Positions 52,001-63,369 of a stretch of 64,000 nucleotides of DNA are shown in pieces. The DNA is taken from positions 4,841,001-4,905,000 of the forward strand of contig NC_092677.1 in the NCBI RefSeq assembly GCF_964355755.1. Direction: 5' to 3'. The position numbers were made by a program, and so were the translations under genes. The DNA comes from Antedon mediterranea (taxonomy: Eukaryota; Echinodermata; Crinoidea; Comatulida; Antedonidae). Every line of letters begins with the position of its first letter. Within the stretch, counting starts at the first letter, position 1. Below the pieces are notes generated by a model that searched no databases, was not told the origin of the DNA, and saw nothing but the letters and a program-made list of their open reading frames with translations.

Positions 52001-53390
52001 TGTCTTCCAACACTTGTTTTAGCATCCTCTCCTTTAAACTGGTCACTTTGTGCTTTACATGCATATCTCCCACCATATTCTTCAGTAGCTGATTTAATTA
52101 CAAGCACTGACTCTACATTGTTATTTGCTGTTACGTATTTAGAAGTTTCATTTATATTGACTGTCTGTCCATCTTTATACCACGTAATGTCAGGAATAGG
52201 GTCACCATCATGTTTACTACATGTAAAGGTCACGGAATGACACTTATATGCAGAACCTGATGACACATTAAGAAGAGGTTGATCCAAGTCTGTAAAAACA
52301 TAATAAAATAGTACTGCAATGTGACAGTTAATAAATAAAGAATGATATTTATTATTATTTCAATTTAGTCGGACATTTACTGATAGCAATCTTTTGGTGA
52401 ATGTCAGAGGGGATTTCAGATATATAGCTACTAATCGTGTAGCGTAATGTACCGATGACATGCAGTGCCGGCATCTGCATGAACCACCGAAGTAGATTTC
52501 CAGGCCGAGAATAATTGTCTTCATACATTTCAGATATTATTTATTTACAAATGAAAGAAAAAAACAATTTTTTTAGAATAATGACATTAATTTTACTTAC
52601 AATATACAGTTAGTAACGATTGGTTTGACATTTCAATGTTCCCATTTTTTGCTCGAATCTTGCATTGAAATGCTCGTTTAGAATCACCTCTGGTTGGCTG
52701 TGACATCACCAAGTCAGCTCTACCAGGTGTTATGTTTAACTTAAAACGATCATTTTCCATCTTGTTCTTATTAACAAAACCAGGATTAATGATTACCCCC
52801 TCATGTAGTTCATCCCATTGTATTACATCAGGTGTAGTAGACATAACTTGAGAATAATCACAAATTATTACCCCTTCAACGTCACCCTCTTTTGCTTTTT
52901 GGTCAGATGCTGTCACCGACTGTCCATGTGATTCTAACAAAAAGAAAAAAATACCAAAAATACTAATACATGATATACTAAGGTGTTTTGATAAGCAACA
53001 TTAATCGTAAAATCAGATTAAAACATTTATGAATTTTTATTTTTCAATGACGTTTAAATTGGACTTGGAAACATTTCATTAAGACACGAAAACTGTTCTA
53101 ATTGTTTTTCTGTAGAAAAAATCTAAACGGCTAATATGTTGTCCTTATCGTCCTTATAAACATGTTTTTGTGTGTCTACTATCTATCTACTCCCTGCTGT
53201 TGTAATTTCAACCATAACACGCATTTATTTTAACTATTTAACTATACAGTATGTCTGTCTGTTATACGACAGCACCAACTAATAATAAAACTAATAGAAT
53301 TACGATATTAAGAAATACCACTAGAGTGTAATATACTTTACCGAATAAAGAATGCTGTATAACAATTAGCAACGTCAACCATAACGCCAT
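49007..53390 (-). CDS. Receptor gene 4: three-Ig transmembrane receptor with YQDL-repeat tail (A type)
   Basis: This is the paralogue of gene 1, about 616 aa in 11 in-phase exons: 53390-53276 (Met and hydrophobic leader; weak GTGCTG donor), 52933-52601 (Ig1), 52289-51981 (Ig2), 51662-51432 (Ig3), 51306-51212 (transmembrane), 51095-50931, 50770-50672, 50212-50093, 49926-49819, 49519-49400, 49162-49007 (stop). Ig2 has VTFTCSKHDGDP, ITWYKD and GGRYACKA. The tail has HQYQAL, then four tandem mini-exons each starting HQYQDLQV and mostly ending in an acidic stretch with YVRP or a variant: GHDKP (Tyr lost), DYVRP, GYAKA and GYVRP. The end exon has ELQNQGL and EPHYGV in place of NPQYQGL. There are no NPxY motifs, unlike gene 1. 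The start exon is the least secure part, since an upstream in-frame Met exists. Confidence 0.82.
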
Positions 53391-53699
53391 ATCTATAAGA
53401 AATAAAAATAGGCCATCTGTGAGCATGAATGTTGTAATTATAAACACATTTACAATGATCAGTTTCTTAATGTAAACATTGATTTTCTTTGTTTTGAACG
53501 AAATAACAATCATTGACAATCGGGATCTTCACCGGTCGTGGTTTCGATCGTTATCGGCATACTTTATTGCTTTGCGATAATTTCAGATATAACCACGTAT
53601 ATTTAATAATAAAAAATACATAAAAAAATGGTTTCATCAGTTATTATAGGGACTGTGATTCATGATTCATTCGATTTTCTAAAATGTCGGGTTAAACTT

Positions 53700-54205
53700 T
53701 AATAAAAAGCCTCTATTTACTTTATCGAATGGTGGGTTGGGGTGGGAATGTTGGTAGGGGAGATAGGGATAGAATAGACAGGTTGGTGAGGAGGGCAGGG
53801 AGGATGGTTGGATGTGAATTACCTGTGGTGGAATCGGTCTATCATGAACGGTTAAGTTGCGCAATATGTTTAGAGTGATATGGAATGATGTTAGTCATCC
53901 CCTTAACTCGGACATTGCCGACTGCCTTATGGAACGTAGTGGTAGACTGAGGCCGCCACGGGGATCCACTGAACGCCATCGTCTCTCCTTCCTCTCCCAA
54001 GGGCCATACGAGACTATAATGAAAGATTTCAAAGATAGGGGAGTTTATTGAATACAGTATTTTTGTTATTATTACTATTATTATCACACTTACGTTTTAT
54101 GTCTATCTTTTTTCTTTTCTTTACGGCATTGTAATAAGACAGCAACACAATTTCCATAGTTGGGATGAATAAAGTTTCCTTGTATCCTTGTATCCTTGTA
54201 TAACC
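53700..54205 (+). mobile_element. LINE 3' end (reverse transcriptase C-terminus)
   Basis: The frame RDRIDRLVRRAGRMVGC, with ESVYHERL, continues after a frameshift near 53855 as FRVIWNDVSHPLNSD and RLRPPRGSTERHRLSFL. This is the typical C-terminal tail of non-LTR retrotransposon polymerases in aquatic animals. The 3' end has a short TCCTTGTA tandem repeat (about 54175-54200), a usual LINE tail. It is a dead 5'-truncated copy. Confidence 0.75.
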
Positions 54206-54392
54206 ATTTTCACCCTTTTTCTAAAATTTTACTCCAAAAATATTTTTGTTTTAAGCATAGTAGGCCTATATACTGACTCCAAATAACGCTACCATGACAT
54301 AATTAAGGCAAACTAATAAATGTAACAAATTATGATTTAAAACATTTGATTTTAAAAAAAAATGGAGGAGCCTGCACTTTTACTTTGTGTTA

Positions 54393-54576
54393 AGCGTGGT
54401 TCCCAGTAGAACGTAAGTAACGCAAGGTCGTAAACGCAACACAAGCGTTTTAACCAATGACAAGCGAAGTTATAGAGAGTTAGCAATCACAAGCGAATAA
54501 GCCATCGCTTGTGATTGGTCAATTCACTTGCGTTGCGTTACGTCCTTGCGTTGCGTCGCTAGTGGGAACCAAGCTG
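54393..54576. mobile_element. Foldback (MITE-like) element near gene 3 start
   Basis: The two ends are inverted: AGCGTGGTTCCCAGTAG on the left, and the reverse complement AGCTTGGTTCCCACTAG on the right. Internal ACGCAAGG and ACGCAAC blocks and CAATCACAAGCG are also mirrored. The element lies about 220 bp upstream of the gene 3 ATG. Confidence 0.75.
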
Positions 54577-54794
54577 TAGGAACCACGCTTTCTTTATGAA
54601 GAAGAGTAGTGGGCCGCGCCGGGAACCATGCTAAAACACCCTCAACGTAGTGGTGGTGGGGAAGACAACTAAAATAAACAAACTCTGACTGTTAATTGTT
54701 ATGTTATCAAAGTGTAGTAGGTTCTTTGATGTTATGTACAAGTTTAAGTTACCGTTTTACTAGCCTAGGCCTAGAGGGTAGAGCTATATTAATA

Positions 54795-57700
54795 ATGAGT
54801 GTGGGAAACGGGAGACCGAGACATAAAGTAAGCACAGTTTAGCATAAAATATTATGTATTTAATGTAGTTTTTGCATTCACTCGCGTTTTGCACTTAGAT
54901 AGCGCTAAAAAAACTACCAGTCCAAGAAGGGCAGGCTGACTGAGTTGTTCTCGCCCGGGTAGGACTAACAGGTGCTCTTTCTTGAATAAGTACTAACTAG
55001 GCCTAGGGGGCGTATAAATAGGGCGGTTCTAGGGCCTAGAAACTAACCTATCTATTTTAAAAATGTATATTTCTATTTTATTCACACTCTAGACGGACGT
55101 CCACTACTGAATGGTCTTTTTTTTTTCGTTTTATTTTTTGTTTTGGCATTGTTTGATTAATCATAATTAATAATGATTAAATACAAAATAAATTAATAAC
55201 AGTTTGAAAGATTCCATGGCAAAATCAATATGTTGATATAAAATTTGCAGTATGGTACACCATATATAAAATTGTCATTATTGGGTACAAGGATGAAGCC
55301 GGCTTCACTGACAATCGTTTTGAGTCACCATTGCCAGATGAATCTTTTACGATTGTATTTGTGGGGAGGTCCAACCAAAATGCAGTTGATGCATGTTCTC
55401 CAAACACAAGTGGCCTAGACTGAGAAAACTTTCACACATTGGACAAAACATATAAATATACTTTCTAAACAGTTGGAACTCACAGACTTTTCCAAACATG
55501 TGAAATCTGTTCTTCTTTCGAATACTGCTTAACTATCCTTAAGGATCAAAACAAGCAGGGTTTGTGCCCATGCTATTGCATGCATGATTTTGAATATTAA
55601 TGTTGACAGAGTTGTGAATTATAATCTATTATTGTTTAATATATAATTATTGTTATTTTTATTTTCAGTCTCTTGCAGGCCTGTTTTTGTTTGTAGTATT
55701 GTTGGATAATACTAAAAACAGTAAGTTTAATTGTATGGTCTAACTTATAACTTGCTTCATTTACTAGTACTAATTGATCACATTTGAATCTCGATACCTG
55801 GGTACCAATTTAGAAATAATTAGGTCAGTTGAATTATACACTTTTAGGTAACAAAAAAAGGCCATGTTGTAAATGTATGAACTAATGCTTATCAGTCTTA
55901 TCAGGCTGTTTTTTTATTTGATATCCATATTCAAATCCCATACACTATTTAAACTTTGGTGTTATTTCATTTTAAGCATGTGGTCAATTGGAGACAAAAT
56001 TTAACCAGACAGCTAAAGAAGGTGATACTGAAGTGGTGATTTCTTGTGATTATTCACAATTTACTTCTACTACATCTGCAATACAATGGGATGAACTAAA
56101 TGAAGATAGAGTAATTATTAATCATGGTTTTGTTAATGATGATAAGATAGAAAATAGGCGTTTCAAATTAACCGTTACACCTGGGAAAGCTGATTTGGTG
56201 TTGTCACAGCCAATGAGAAATGATTCTGGACGAACATTCCAGTGTGAGATACAAACAACAAATGGAGATACTCAAAGACTAAATCCATCTATGCTAACTA
56301 TTTATTGTAAGTAACAAACAAACAAACAATTTATTTTGATGTTTTTAATTAAATAGTCTATACATTTTGATAAATACACTGTGTACTGTTTTGATACTTC
56401 TCAGACTTGGATCAACCAATTCTTGATACCTCAGCAAGCACTGTCTATGAAGGTCAATCAGTGACCTTTACCTGTAGTAAACCTGATGGTGATCCTATTC
56501 CTCACATTACTTGGTATAAAGATGGACAGACAGCCAACACCAACAACCCTTCTAGATATGAGATTGCAAATACCAGTACAGAGTCAGTTCTTAAGATTAA
56601 ATCAGCTACTGAAGAAGATGGTGGGAGATATACATGTAAAGCAAAAAGTGATCAGTTTAAAGGAGATGATGCTAAGACAAGTGTCAAAGTACAGTTGCAC
56701 ACAATTGAATATTGTATGTACACATTTAATTTTAAATTAATAAATCTATGTCTGTAATGTGTAATAAATACAGTATATTTTATACAGTGAATAATGACAG
56801 AATACAGAATAACAGATCAGAAATTGAAAATACAAAGTTCCAAGTTTTCCAAATATAAATGGTAATTGTAATTAAAAAAAAGAGAATAATTGACTACTTT
56901 TTAATAATGGTAAAGTTAAAATAAAATTGCTACAGAATCTAGTTTATGACAACAATGTTAATTTTCTCTTGTTGTCTGTTGTTTACACTGTAAAGCTAAA
57001 TTGTTCAAATTGAAAATTTCAGTAAAAGGAAACAAACCTGTTAATGTTTGCTTTCTTTCAGATATTGTTGTTACTTTTACATCTAAAGATGGTTTTGCAA
57101 CATGTACAGCAGAGGGCCATCCCACGCCATCATCAGTATTGATATTACAAGATGGAGAAGTGGTTAAGGAAGGAGAAAATACAGCTACTATAGAAATAGA
57201 TGACGAGATATGTCCATCAAGTTTTACATGTTTTGCAGAGAATGGGAATCTCAATGAAACAACAACAATGGAGAAGTGTAATACAGGTAAATAAACCATT
57301 TTAAGGTAATATATTTAATGTTCTGCAAAAGAGGAAGCAAGACAACAGACAGGTCTCAAACATGGTCCGTTTATACAGTACAATTAATACTGAAGTTATA
57401 CTACAATATACCCAACAGTATACTACAAAATCATGAATTGCGTTTATAATGTTCATTTTATTTTTGTTTAAAAGACACATTTTTACATTGTGGATGAATG
57501 GAATTAAGTGTAAGATATATTTTGCATACATTTACCAACTAGTTTATTTTATGTTACTAATAACAGGTACTTTTTTTATGAATGTTATGCTTATTTATTT
57601 ACATTTTTGTTTCTTTGCATGTACAAATCAAATACGTATTCCTTTTTTTAAAACTACTTCTTTTAAACATAGCATTAAGTTCACTGGTCCTAAACTTTGG

Positions 57701-60700
57701 GATAACGTACCAGTTAATATAAAAAGTGCTTTGTCTAAGAAGAGTTTTTCTTTTAAATTGAAACGGCACCTCTTATCTAGTTATGTTTAATTATCCTTTC
57801 ACTCATTGTAGTTTTGATATTTAGTCTTTTCGGTACCCTGAATCTAAAAGTCTTCATTACTGTTTTTGTCCTGTTTCCGGTTCCCGTGTTGTCCTGTTTT
57901 TTTTTTTCAGTTTCTATGGGCTGCCTTATACAAGCTTTGCTTTTTAGGAATGTTGCCCCTCTTATTTTAATAATTTTTACTGTTAATTTTTATTTTCTAT
58001 GAAAGACAAGAGAAATAAATGTTACTTTGATTGATTGATTGATAGCACTCCCGCTATTGTTAAACATCACATCCAAAATAAAACTGCTTATTTTTATTTA
58101 TGATCTCTACTACATTAAGTGAAGTGGATTGTTTTAGTAATTTTGTTGTGAATAAGTTATAACCTTCATTGAATAGAAGAATAAAATATTACTTATTTTA
58201 TATTAATTTGTATTTTATAGTAGATTTTATGAGTTAAATTGTTTACTAATGATTCAATTTCTAAGAAATGTTTCTATGAATTCCATAATATGTTGATATT
58301 AATAATTATGTTTTATTGTTTTTTCAGATTTAAAATCATTCTACATCATTCTGATTGTTGTGATAATTGTTGGTTTGTTCCTATTCCTATGGTTACTGCT
58401 CGTTGTTTGTAAGTATTTTGATCTTTAATGCTTCATTGAAATATTAGCATACAAATAATTATAATCAATAAGCTATTGTTACTCTCTGTGTTTTGTATGT
58501 TATAGTGATCATTTGAAAGGTATTGAGAAGTCTGTTACCATTACAGCATTTTGATGAAATTGGTATATTTTTTGGCCTAATTTTAACAATTTTTAATGAA
58601 TATTGTTTTTGCTTTTCATTTAAACAAGTTTTAGAAATAAAAGAATTAATGTATAAGGATATAATAACTGATTATACAATGTATAATAATAGTATTGTTT
58701 ATTATAAAGTTTTTTATGTTCAATGATTTTTATTTCAGATTTTATGTATTACAAGAATATTGAGTGGAGCAATACAAATATTAATACAGTGACAGTTGAA
58801 GGTGGTAAACCAGTTACGATGAGTTGGAGATACCGTCCAAGTATTGCAAGGTTCAAGACTTTTGAAATAAAGAAAAAAGACAAGGTGCTTGGTTCAAATC
58901 CAAAGCAATTCAGTAGTTGTAAAACAGTCTGTCAGTTTGTCTGTTATTGCTGTCTTTACTTTTGTGGATTCTTTTGTAGTGAATACTGTAAGAAATCTTG
59001 TAAGTATTGGTTTTTTAGTCTTTTCATTGATATATACAGTTTTTACAGTATCTATCAGATTCAATATCAATGCATTTATTAAAATTCTTTTATATAATAT
59101 TTAATAATAATAATAATAATATTTTCTTATTGATTTTTCATAGTTGAATACAACAATAAAGATAAACAGAAAAATGGAAACAGGTGAGTTCCGTGTACTT
59201 TATTCACATTATATTAATTATAAGTTTTGTGCGTGTAGATATGGGGGTATAGCTGGAATGATGAGTAACCACATCAATGTTTACAATAAAAGTAAAAGAT
59301 AAAATAAAAGTAGTTGAATGTTATTATCTTGTATTGTGTTCCTATAGCAGTGGTAATAGAAGTGGTGAAGAGTATGAGATGATGGTGACTGAAAGAGACG
59401 GTCCTGATGGTGCAGAGTTCGCAACTGAAGACACTGCTGTACACCAACCAACAGCAGTCTCTGTTTATTTAGAGGTTTGTTTTCTGAAATTTAAGTAAGC
59501 CAAGGTTGTTAGTTTTAGTTTTAAAGAAAAAAATGTTTTATAAAAGATCATTAAATCAGGATGCCGAAACTGAAGACACTGCTGTAACATGCAAAGAGTT
59601 TATGAGTTCTATCTAAACTATAAGCACTTTTAACTCAGCTCGACTATGGGAGTAAGAATTCAAAGAAAACCAACATGCCTTTAAATGATGTTGGTAAAAG
59701 AAAGGGCAATGACAATCAACTACAGTATTTAATAAACTAAATTTATATAGTTATTGTGTAAACAGGTTTTTGAAAGTTTATTTGAAAAATAAGTGTCTTG
59801 ATTTTTTTTCGAAGGCATGTCCAGATGATGAAGAAAGTCAACTTATATCCGAATATCAAGAAACATCAGGTGAGAACACTTTCAATGACTTAAAAAAAAT
59901 TAAAATAGAACATTGCCGACTTCTGAATACCATAATAATTGAATGTTATGTCTGTTCAGATTTGTTTATTAAAGACACCTTCCCTACAATTTGTGACGTT
60001 TTGTAAAAATAATACATATATATTACTTTAAAAACATTAAACCAGGTCATTCCTTGTCTTAAATGTACGTTTTATGGTAAATTATGATAAAAAGTGAGAA
60101 ACAATGCACTACCTAAGTAGCTCGCGGCGAATGACCTCTCGTGGACGGTCTTTAGGCCTACTGTAGCCTAGCTAGGCTTAGTTTTCTAGGCCTAGCTCGT
60201 AAACATCAGTAACGTACGAACATCGTACGCTAGCTATATACCTAGCCTGACGTTGTGTAGTTGCTACATTAATTGTCTTTCTATTTTTGCCAGACTCTGT
60301 TGATACAAATTGGGGAAAATCCGGTCTTCCATTTGATTTGACCTCACGATCGATCGAAAAGTGGGTGAATTACAGAAGAAAAACAAAAATATCAATTCGT
60401 GCGCAATGCATTTTGGGATTTATAGTGGGCCGCTATAATTATTAGAATCGACTTATTTTTCACATTTGTAACCATTTAAAGACGAAAAAAGTTATCGCAA
60501 TAGGACCATAGTATTATTTTTACATTAAATATACTGTAGTTTGTGCTCTTAAATTAGATCTAAAAAACGTAGGGAAGGTGTCTTTAATTGTTCTTCTAAA
60601 AGAATAAGCAAACATCAGTTATAAATCTGTGGCGAATCCCTCACAAATTGTAATGCAAATGATAGGATATCAAATTAAGCTCTGGCAGCCCTTCATTTAA

Positions 60701-62559
60701 AAATCATGGATCTGCCATTGTCAATAGTGAGTTTTTTTTGTGGTTACTGTACATTGAATTATCCTCTACTTGTGAGGTTTAATGACTCTTAACTTTCTGC
60801 TTTCAAGGGTGTATCTTACTGTTATTTTTATTTTTGCCTATACCTTAAAAAAGCCTAAATCTCTACTGTTTATGTACTGTATTGTATTTTTTATGTTCTA
60901 GCAAAATACCCAAATGAAAGGTAATATTTTATCATCAAGCTTTGAATGAATATGCAGTTCACTTCTTTCTTAAAATACTGACTGCAAAAAAAAACTATGC
61001 TTATGATTCCCCGTTGTAAACATTATCTAAGTACAAAAATATGTTAAAGGCATGCAAGATGAAACTTTATATTAGTGTTTAAACATGTGTATAGATGATG
61101 ATTATTTTAATAGAAATTAAGCTAAAATTTCATCCCACAAAATGCTCTATTTTAGTATTGTTAAATTCAATTCAACTTTTATTGAAATATTGGGGCAAAA
61201 TATTCTGACCAATTAGCTGGTCATAATATTTTGCCCCACTAAGACATAATTTTACTAGATTATTATTCACTTTTATTTCAAATATCAAAAAAATTGACCA
61301 AAATTACAACTCGTGGCAAGAGCCAAATTGCGTGTAAAATACATGTCATATCAAAAATATATATATAAAAATATAAAATTAAAAAAAACAACAAACAACA
61401 AAGAAGGGGAGAGCAGTCGCAAGCTTGCAGGGGAGAAAATTAAGAATTTAATAATTTGATGAAGTAGGGTATAGGACTAATTAGTAAATCTGGATGTTTT
61501 AGACGCTAGCTGGGTAATTTTGTTTTTATTTCTTAAATTCCTACCATGACAGCTATGTCTGGTCGGTGGGATTAAATCAGCTGTTTGTTTAATTTTGGGG
61601 AGATACTCAGCGAACTTGCAACAATGCTCCACCCTTCTTTGTGCCAAAAGTCTCTAATTTAAGAAATTCAAGGGCACCAGAGTAAGAAAAGTAATCGTTG
61701 CCTAACATTATACGGCAAGCCCTCTTTTGTACATTTTCAATACAATCGCTTAATCTACAGTACTAGTCAGGCCAGAATGCCAAACAACATCAGCATACTC
61801 AACAACTGGTCTAATACAGTATAACCACAAAAGGTCAATTTAGTACATTATGGATACTTAATTTAATTTTTAGTTGGGCCTCAAAACCACAACCTCCAGA
61901 TCACCAGACCATCAAGCTGTCGCTGATTGCTAGATCCAAGTTTAAGCCTTACAACATTTTTACTGTTGCTACTCACTTCTTGCCTATGTTGGTTCTTGTT
62001 ACATTTACCAAAAATGATATAATCATTCATTGTGTGATGTTATAATATTTTCTTTTTTACTTTGGCTGCTATCTCTTACAATGTATATAGTATTGTCCAT
62101 TACAGTCTCCATCCGCTTACTTACCAAAATATACATTGTTCTTCATTAGATATTTTGATTATAAATATATGGTTTCTTTCACCTGCTTATACATTGGTTG
62201 CTGTATTCTACAATACATTGATATGTATATTATACTATTGTACTCTTACATTTTGATCATAACAATAAATAAGTACCGGTATTAGAATTTAGTCATCAAA
62301 ATTAGTGCGAGTTAGTGTGGTGAGACTATAGTACAAAGTGAATTACAAATATGTTTTTTTATTTCATTTTTTAAACATTTTTAAACAGAATTAATTTATA
62401 TATTATCATTGCAAAATAACATTTATCATTTTTATATTTTAAAGTAAATGTATAAATCAGCACTGTTTTTAAATCCCAGATATGTCCCTGATATATTTAT
62501 AACTTTACTATTTTTCGTTTTGTTTTAGATCTAAAACTTCATACTCAAGTAAGTATTAA
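54795..62559 (+). CDS. Receptor gene 3: three-Ig transmembrane receptor with YxxM-type tail (B type)
   Basis: This is a predicted surface receptor of about 433 aa, head to head with gene 4 and paralogous to gene 2. Exons: 54795-54827 (MSVGNGRPRHK), 55669-55720 (leader SLAGLFLFVVLL), 55977-56306 (Ig1), 56405-56713 (Ig2), 57062-57286 (Ig3), 58328-58408 (transmembrane, IILIVVIIVGLFLFLWLLLVV), 59144-59183, 59348-59474, 59815-59869, 60902-60920, 62529-62559 (TAA). All ectodomain exons keep phase 1. Ig2 shows VTFTCSKPDGDP, ITWYKD and GGRYTCKA and is uninterrupted, unlike in gene 2. The tail has GEEYEMM (YxxM, a PI3K-SH2-type site), VYLEAC and SEYQET. The last two small exons were chosen by splice sites and phase only and are weak. 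A LINE fragment, a foldback element and an orphan Ig half-exon (58739) lie in its introns. Confidence 0.8.
57560..58043 (+). mobile_element. LINE 3' end in gene 3 intron
   Basis: The frame RIPFFKTTSFKHSIKFTGP, then KLWDNVPVNIKSAL and FKLKRHLLSSY with a stop, is the standard C-terminus of a CR1/RTE-like reverse transcriptase. An untranslated tail follows and ends in a TTGA tandem repeat at about 58028-58043. It is a 5'-truncated insertion between the Ig3 and transmembrane exons. Confidence 0.7.
58739..58912 (+). CDS. Orphan Ig N-terminal half exon inside gene 3
   Basis: After acceptor TTTATTTCAG, a phase-1 frame encodes an Ig first half: TVTVEGGKPVTMSWRYRPS, then FEIKKKDKVLGSNPKQF. It sits between the transmembrane and first tail exon of gene 3, where an ectodomain piece makes little sense. 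A GTAGTT donor after 58912 leaves phase 1. That fits the Ig second-half exon at 62774, and together they make one complete Ig domain with Ser in place of the first Cys. It may be the start of the next gene nested in gene 3, or an alternative exon. Confidence 0.5.
59970..60586. mobile_element. TIR element (Tc1/mariner-like MITE) in gene 3 intron
   Basis: The left end AAAGACACCTTCCCTAC is the exact reverse complement of the right end GTAGGGAAGGTGTCTTT. Both ends are flanked by TA, consistent with a TA target-site duplication. About 610 bp long with no transposase frame. Confidence 0.75.
61185..61240. repeat. Imperfect hairpin, GGGGCAAAATATT
   Basis: The segment GGGGCAAAATATTCTGACCA is followed after about 6 bases by its near reverse complement (TGGTCATAATATTTTGCCCC). 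It could be a small foldback repeat or the end of the adjacent LINE remnant. Confidence 0.6.
61390..61880 (-). mobile_element. Degenerate LINE reverse transcriptase C-terminus
   Basis: The minus strand encodes CIRPVVEYADVVWHSGLTS. After a stop and frameshift come IENVQKRACRIMLGNDYF and ALEFLKLETFGTKK. This is the well-known IRPVLEYA-x-x-VWHSGLT / IQKRA block of LINE polymerases. Multiple stops show that it is dead. It lies in the last intron of gene 3. Confidence 0.75.
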
Positions 62560-62773
62560 CGGAAATATTTTCAATTTTGAATTACATTTAATTAAGCATT
62601 GTTGAGTGACATTCACACAAATCCAAATGTCAGTTTCATTATCATTTTGTATCCTTTGTAAGTACCGAGGGGTCACAGTGAGTGAAAGTTAAACTGTACA
62701 TTATCAAAGTGTTGGATCATTTTACCTTGAATCTTTAAAAGCAACAAATAGTTTTTTTAACTTTGCGTTTAAG

Positions 62774-63369
62774 TGTCTACAAGTGGTAGAGGAAAAATCA
62801 ACCTAACGTTTCCAAATTCTGTGAGATCTAATTCAGGAGAGTACCACTGCAGTATAGAGGGCAGCAGACAACAGTATCCAGGTGTTACAAATTTATTTGT
62901 TTATTGTGAGTTAATAATTCTGTGATTTTTTCATTACAGTGTAATATATTACCTCATGTTTACTTTTTGTAAAGTTTTTCTTGAAAATGGAAATATAATT
63001 ATAAGAAGCAAATTCCATATATTGCATAATATTTGTATATATAATTTTATTATTTAGGGATTGAGATGGTAAATTTAAACAACTCAACAGAACAAGGCTT
63101 CAGTAATGCTAAAATGATGTGCAGATATGGACCAGCAGATATGCCATTAACAGGTTACAAGTGGAAGAAGATTAAGAAAGATGGCACAACAGAGATTGAG
63201 GATTGTTCTAAAGATTCTAGATTTGAAGTAACAAGTTACCAAAATAGCATTCTGTCTTTGAAGATAAAGAAGGCTAAACTTAAAGATGCTGGCAAGTATC
63301 AATGTGAAGTGACGCCAGTTGATGGAGGACAAATACTGAAAGATACTACACAACTGACAATTGAAAAAG
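62774..63369 (+). CDS. Receptor gene 5 (partial): Ig-domain exons running off the window
   Basis: Two in-phase exons are clear. Exon 62774-62905 is an Ig second half with GKINLTF, NSGEYHCSIEGS and a VY end before GTGAGT. Exon 63058-63369 is a complete Ig domain with KMMCRYGPAD, YKWKKIKKDG, LSLKIKKAKLKDAGKYQCEV and LTIEK before GTAATT. The first exon needs an upstream Ig half, and 58739-58912 fits in phase. By comparison with duplicon 1, where Ig half-exons precede the sialidase-like exons, this may be the next Ig/sialidase-like gene. The rest lies beyond 64000. Confidence 0.7.

Larger units (their letters stand above)
53391..54794. promoter_or_regulatory. Divergent intergenic region between receptor genes 4 and 3
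   Basis: This 1.4 kb region separates two head-to-head receptor start codons and should contain both promoters, possibly shared. It also contains a LINE 3' fragment and a foldback element. No core promoter motif was identified with confidence. Confidence 0.4.

Noticed and set aside
57449-57790. Independent 113-codon gene
   Set aside because: Its second half is a LINE reverse-transcriptase C-terminus, and the first half is intron sequence.
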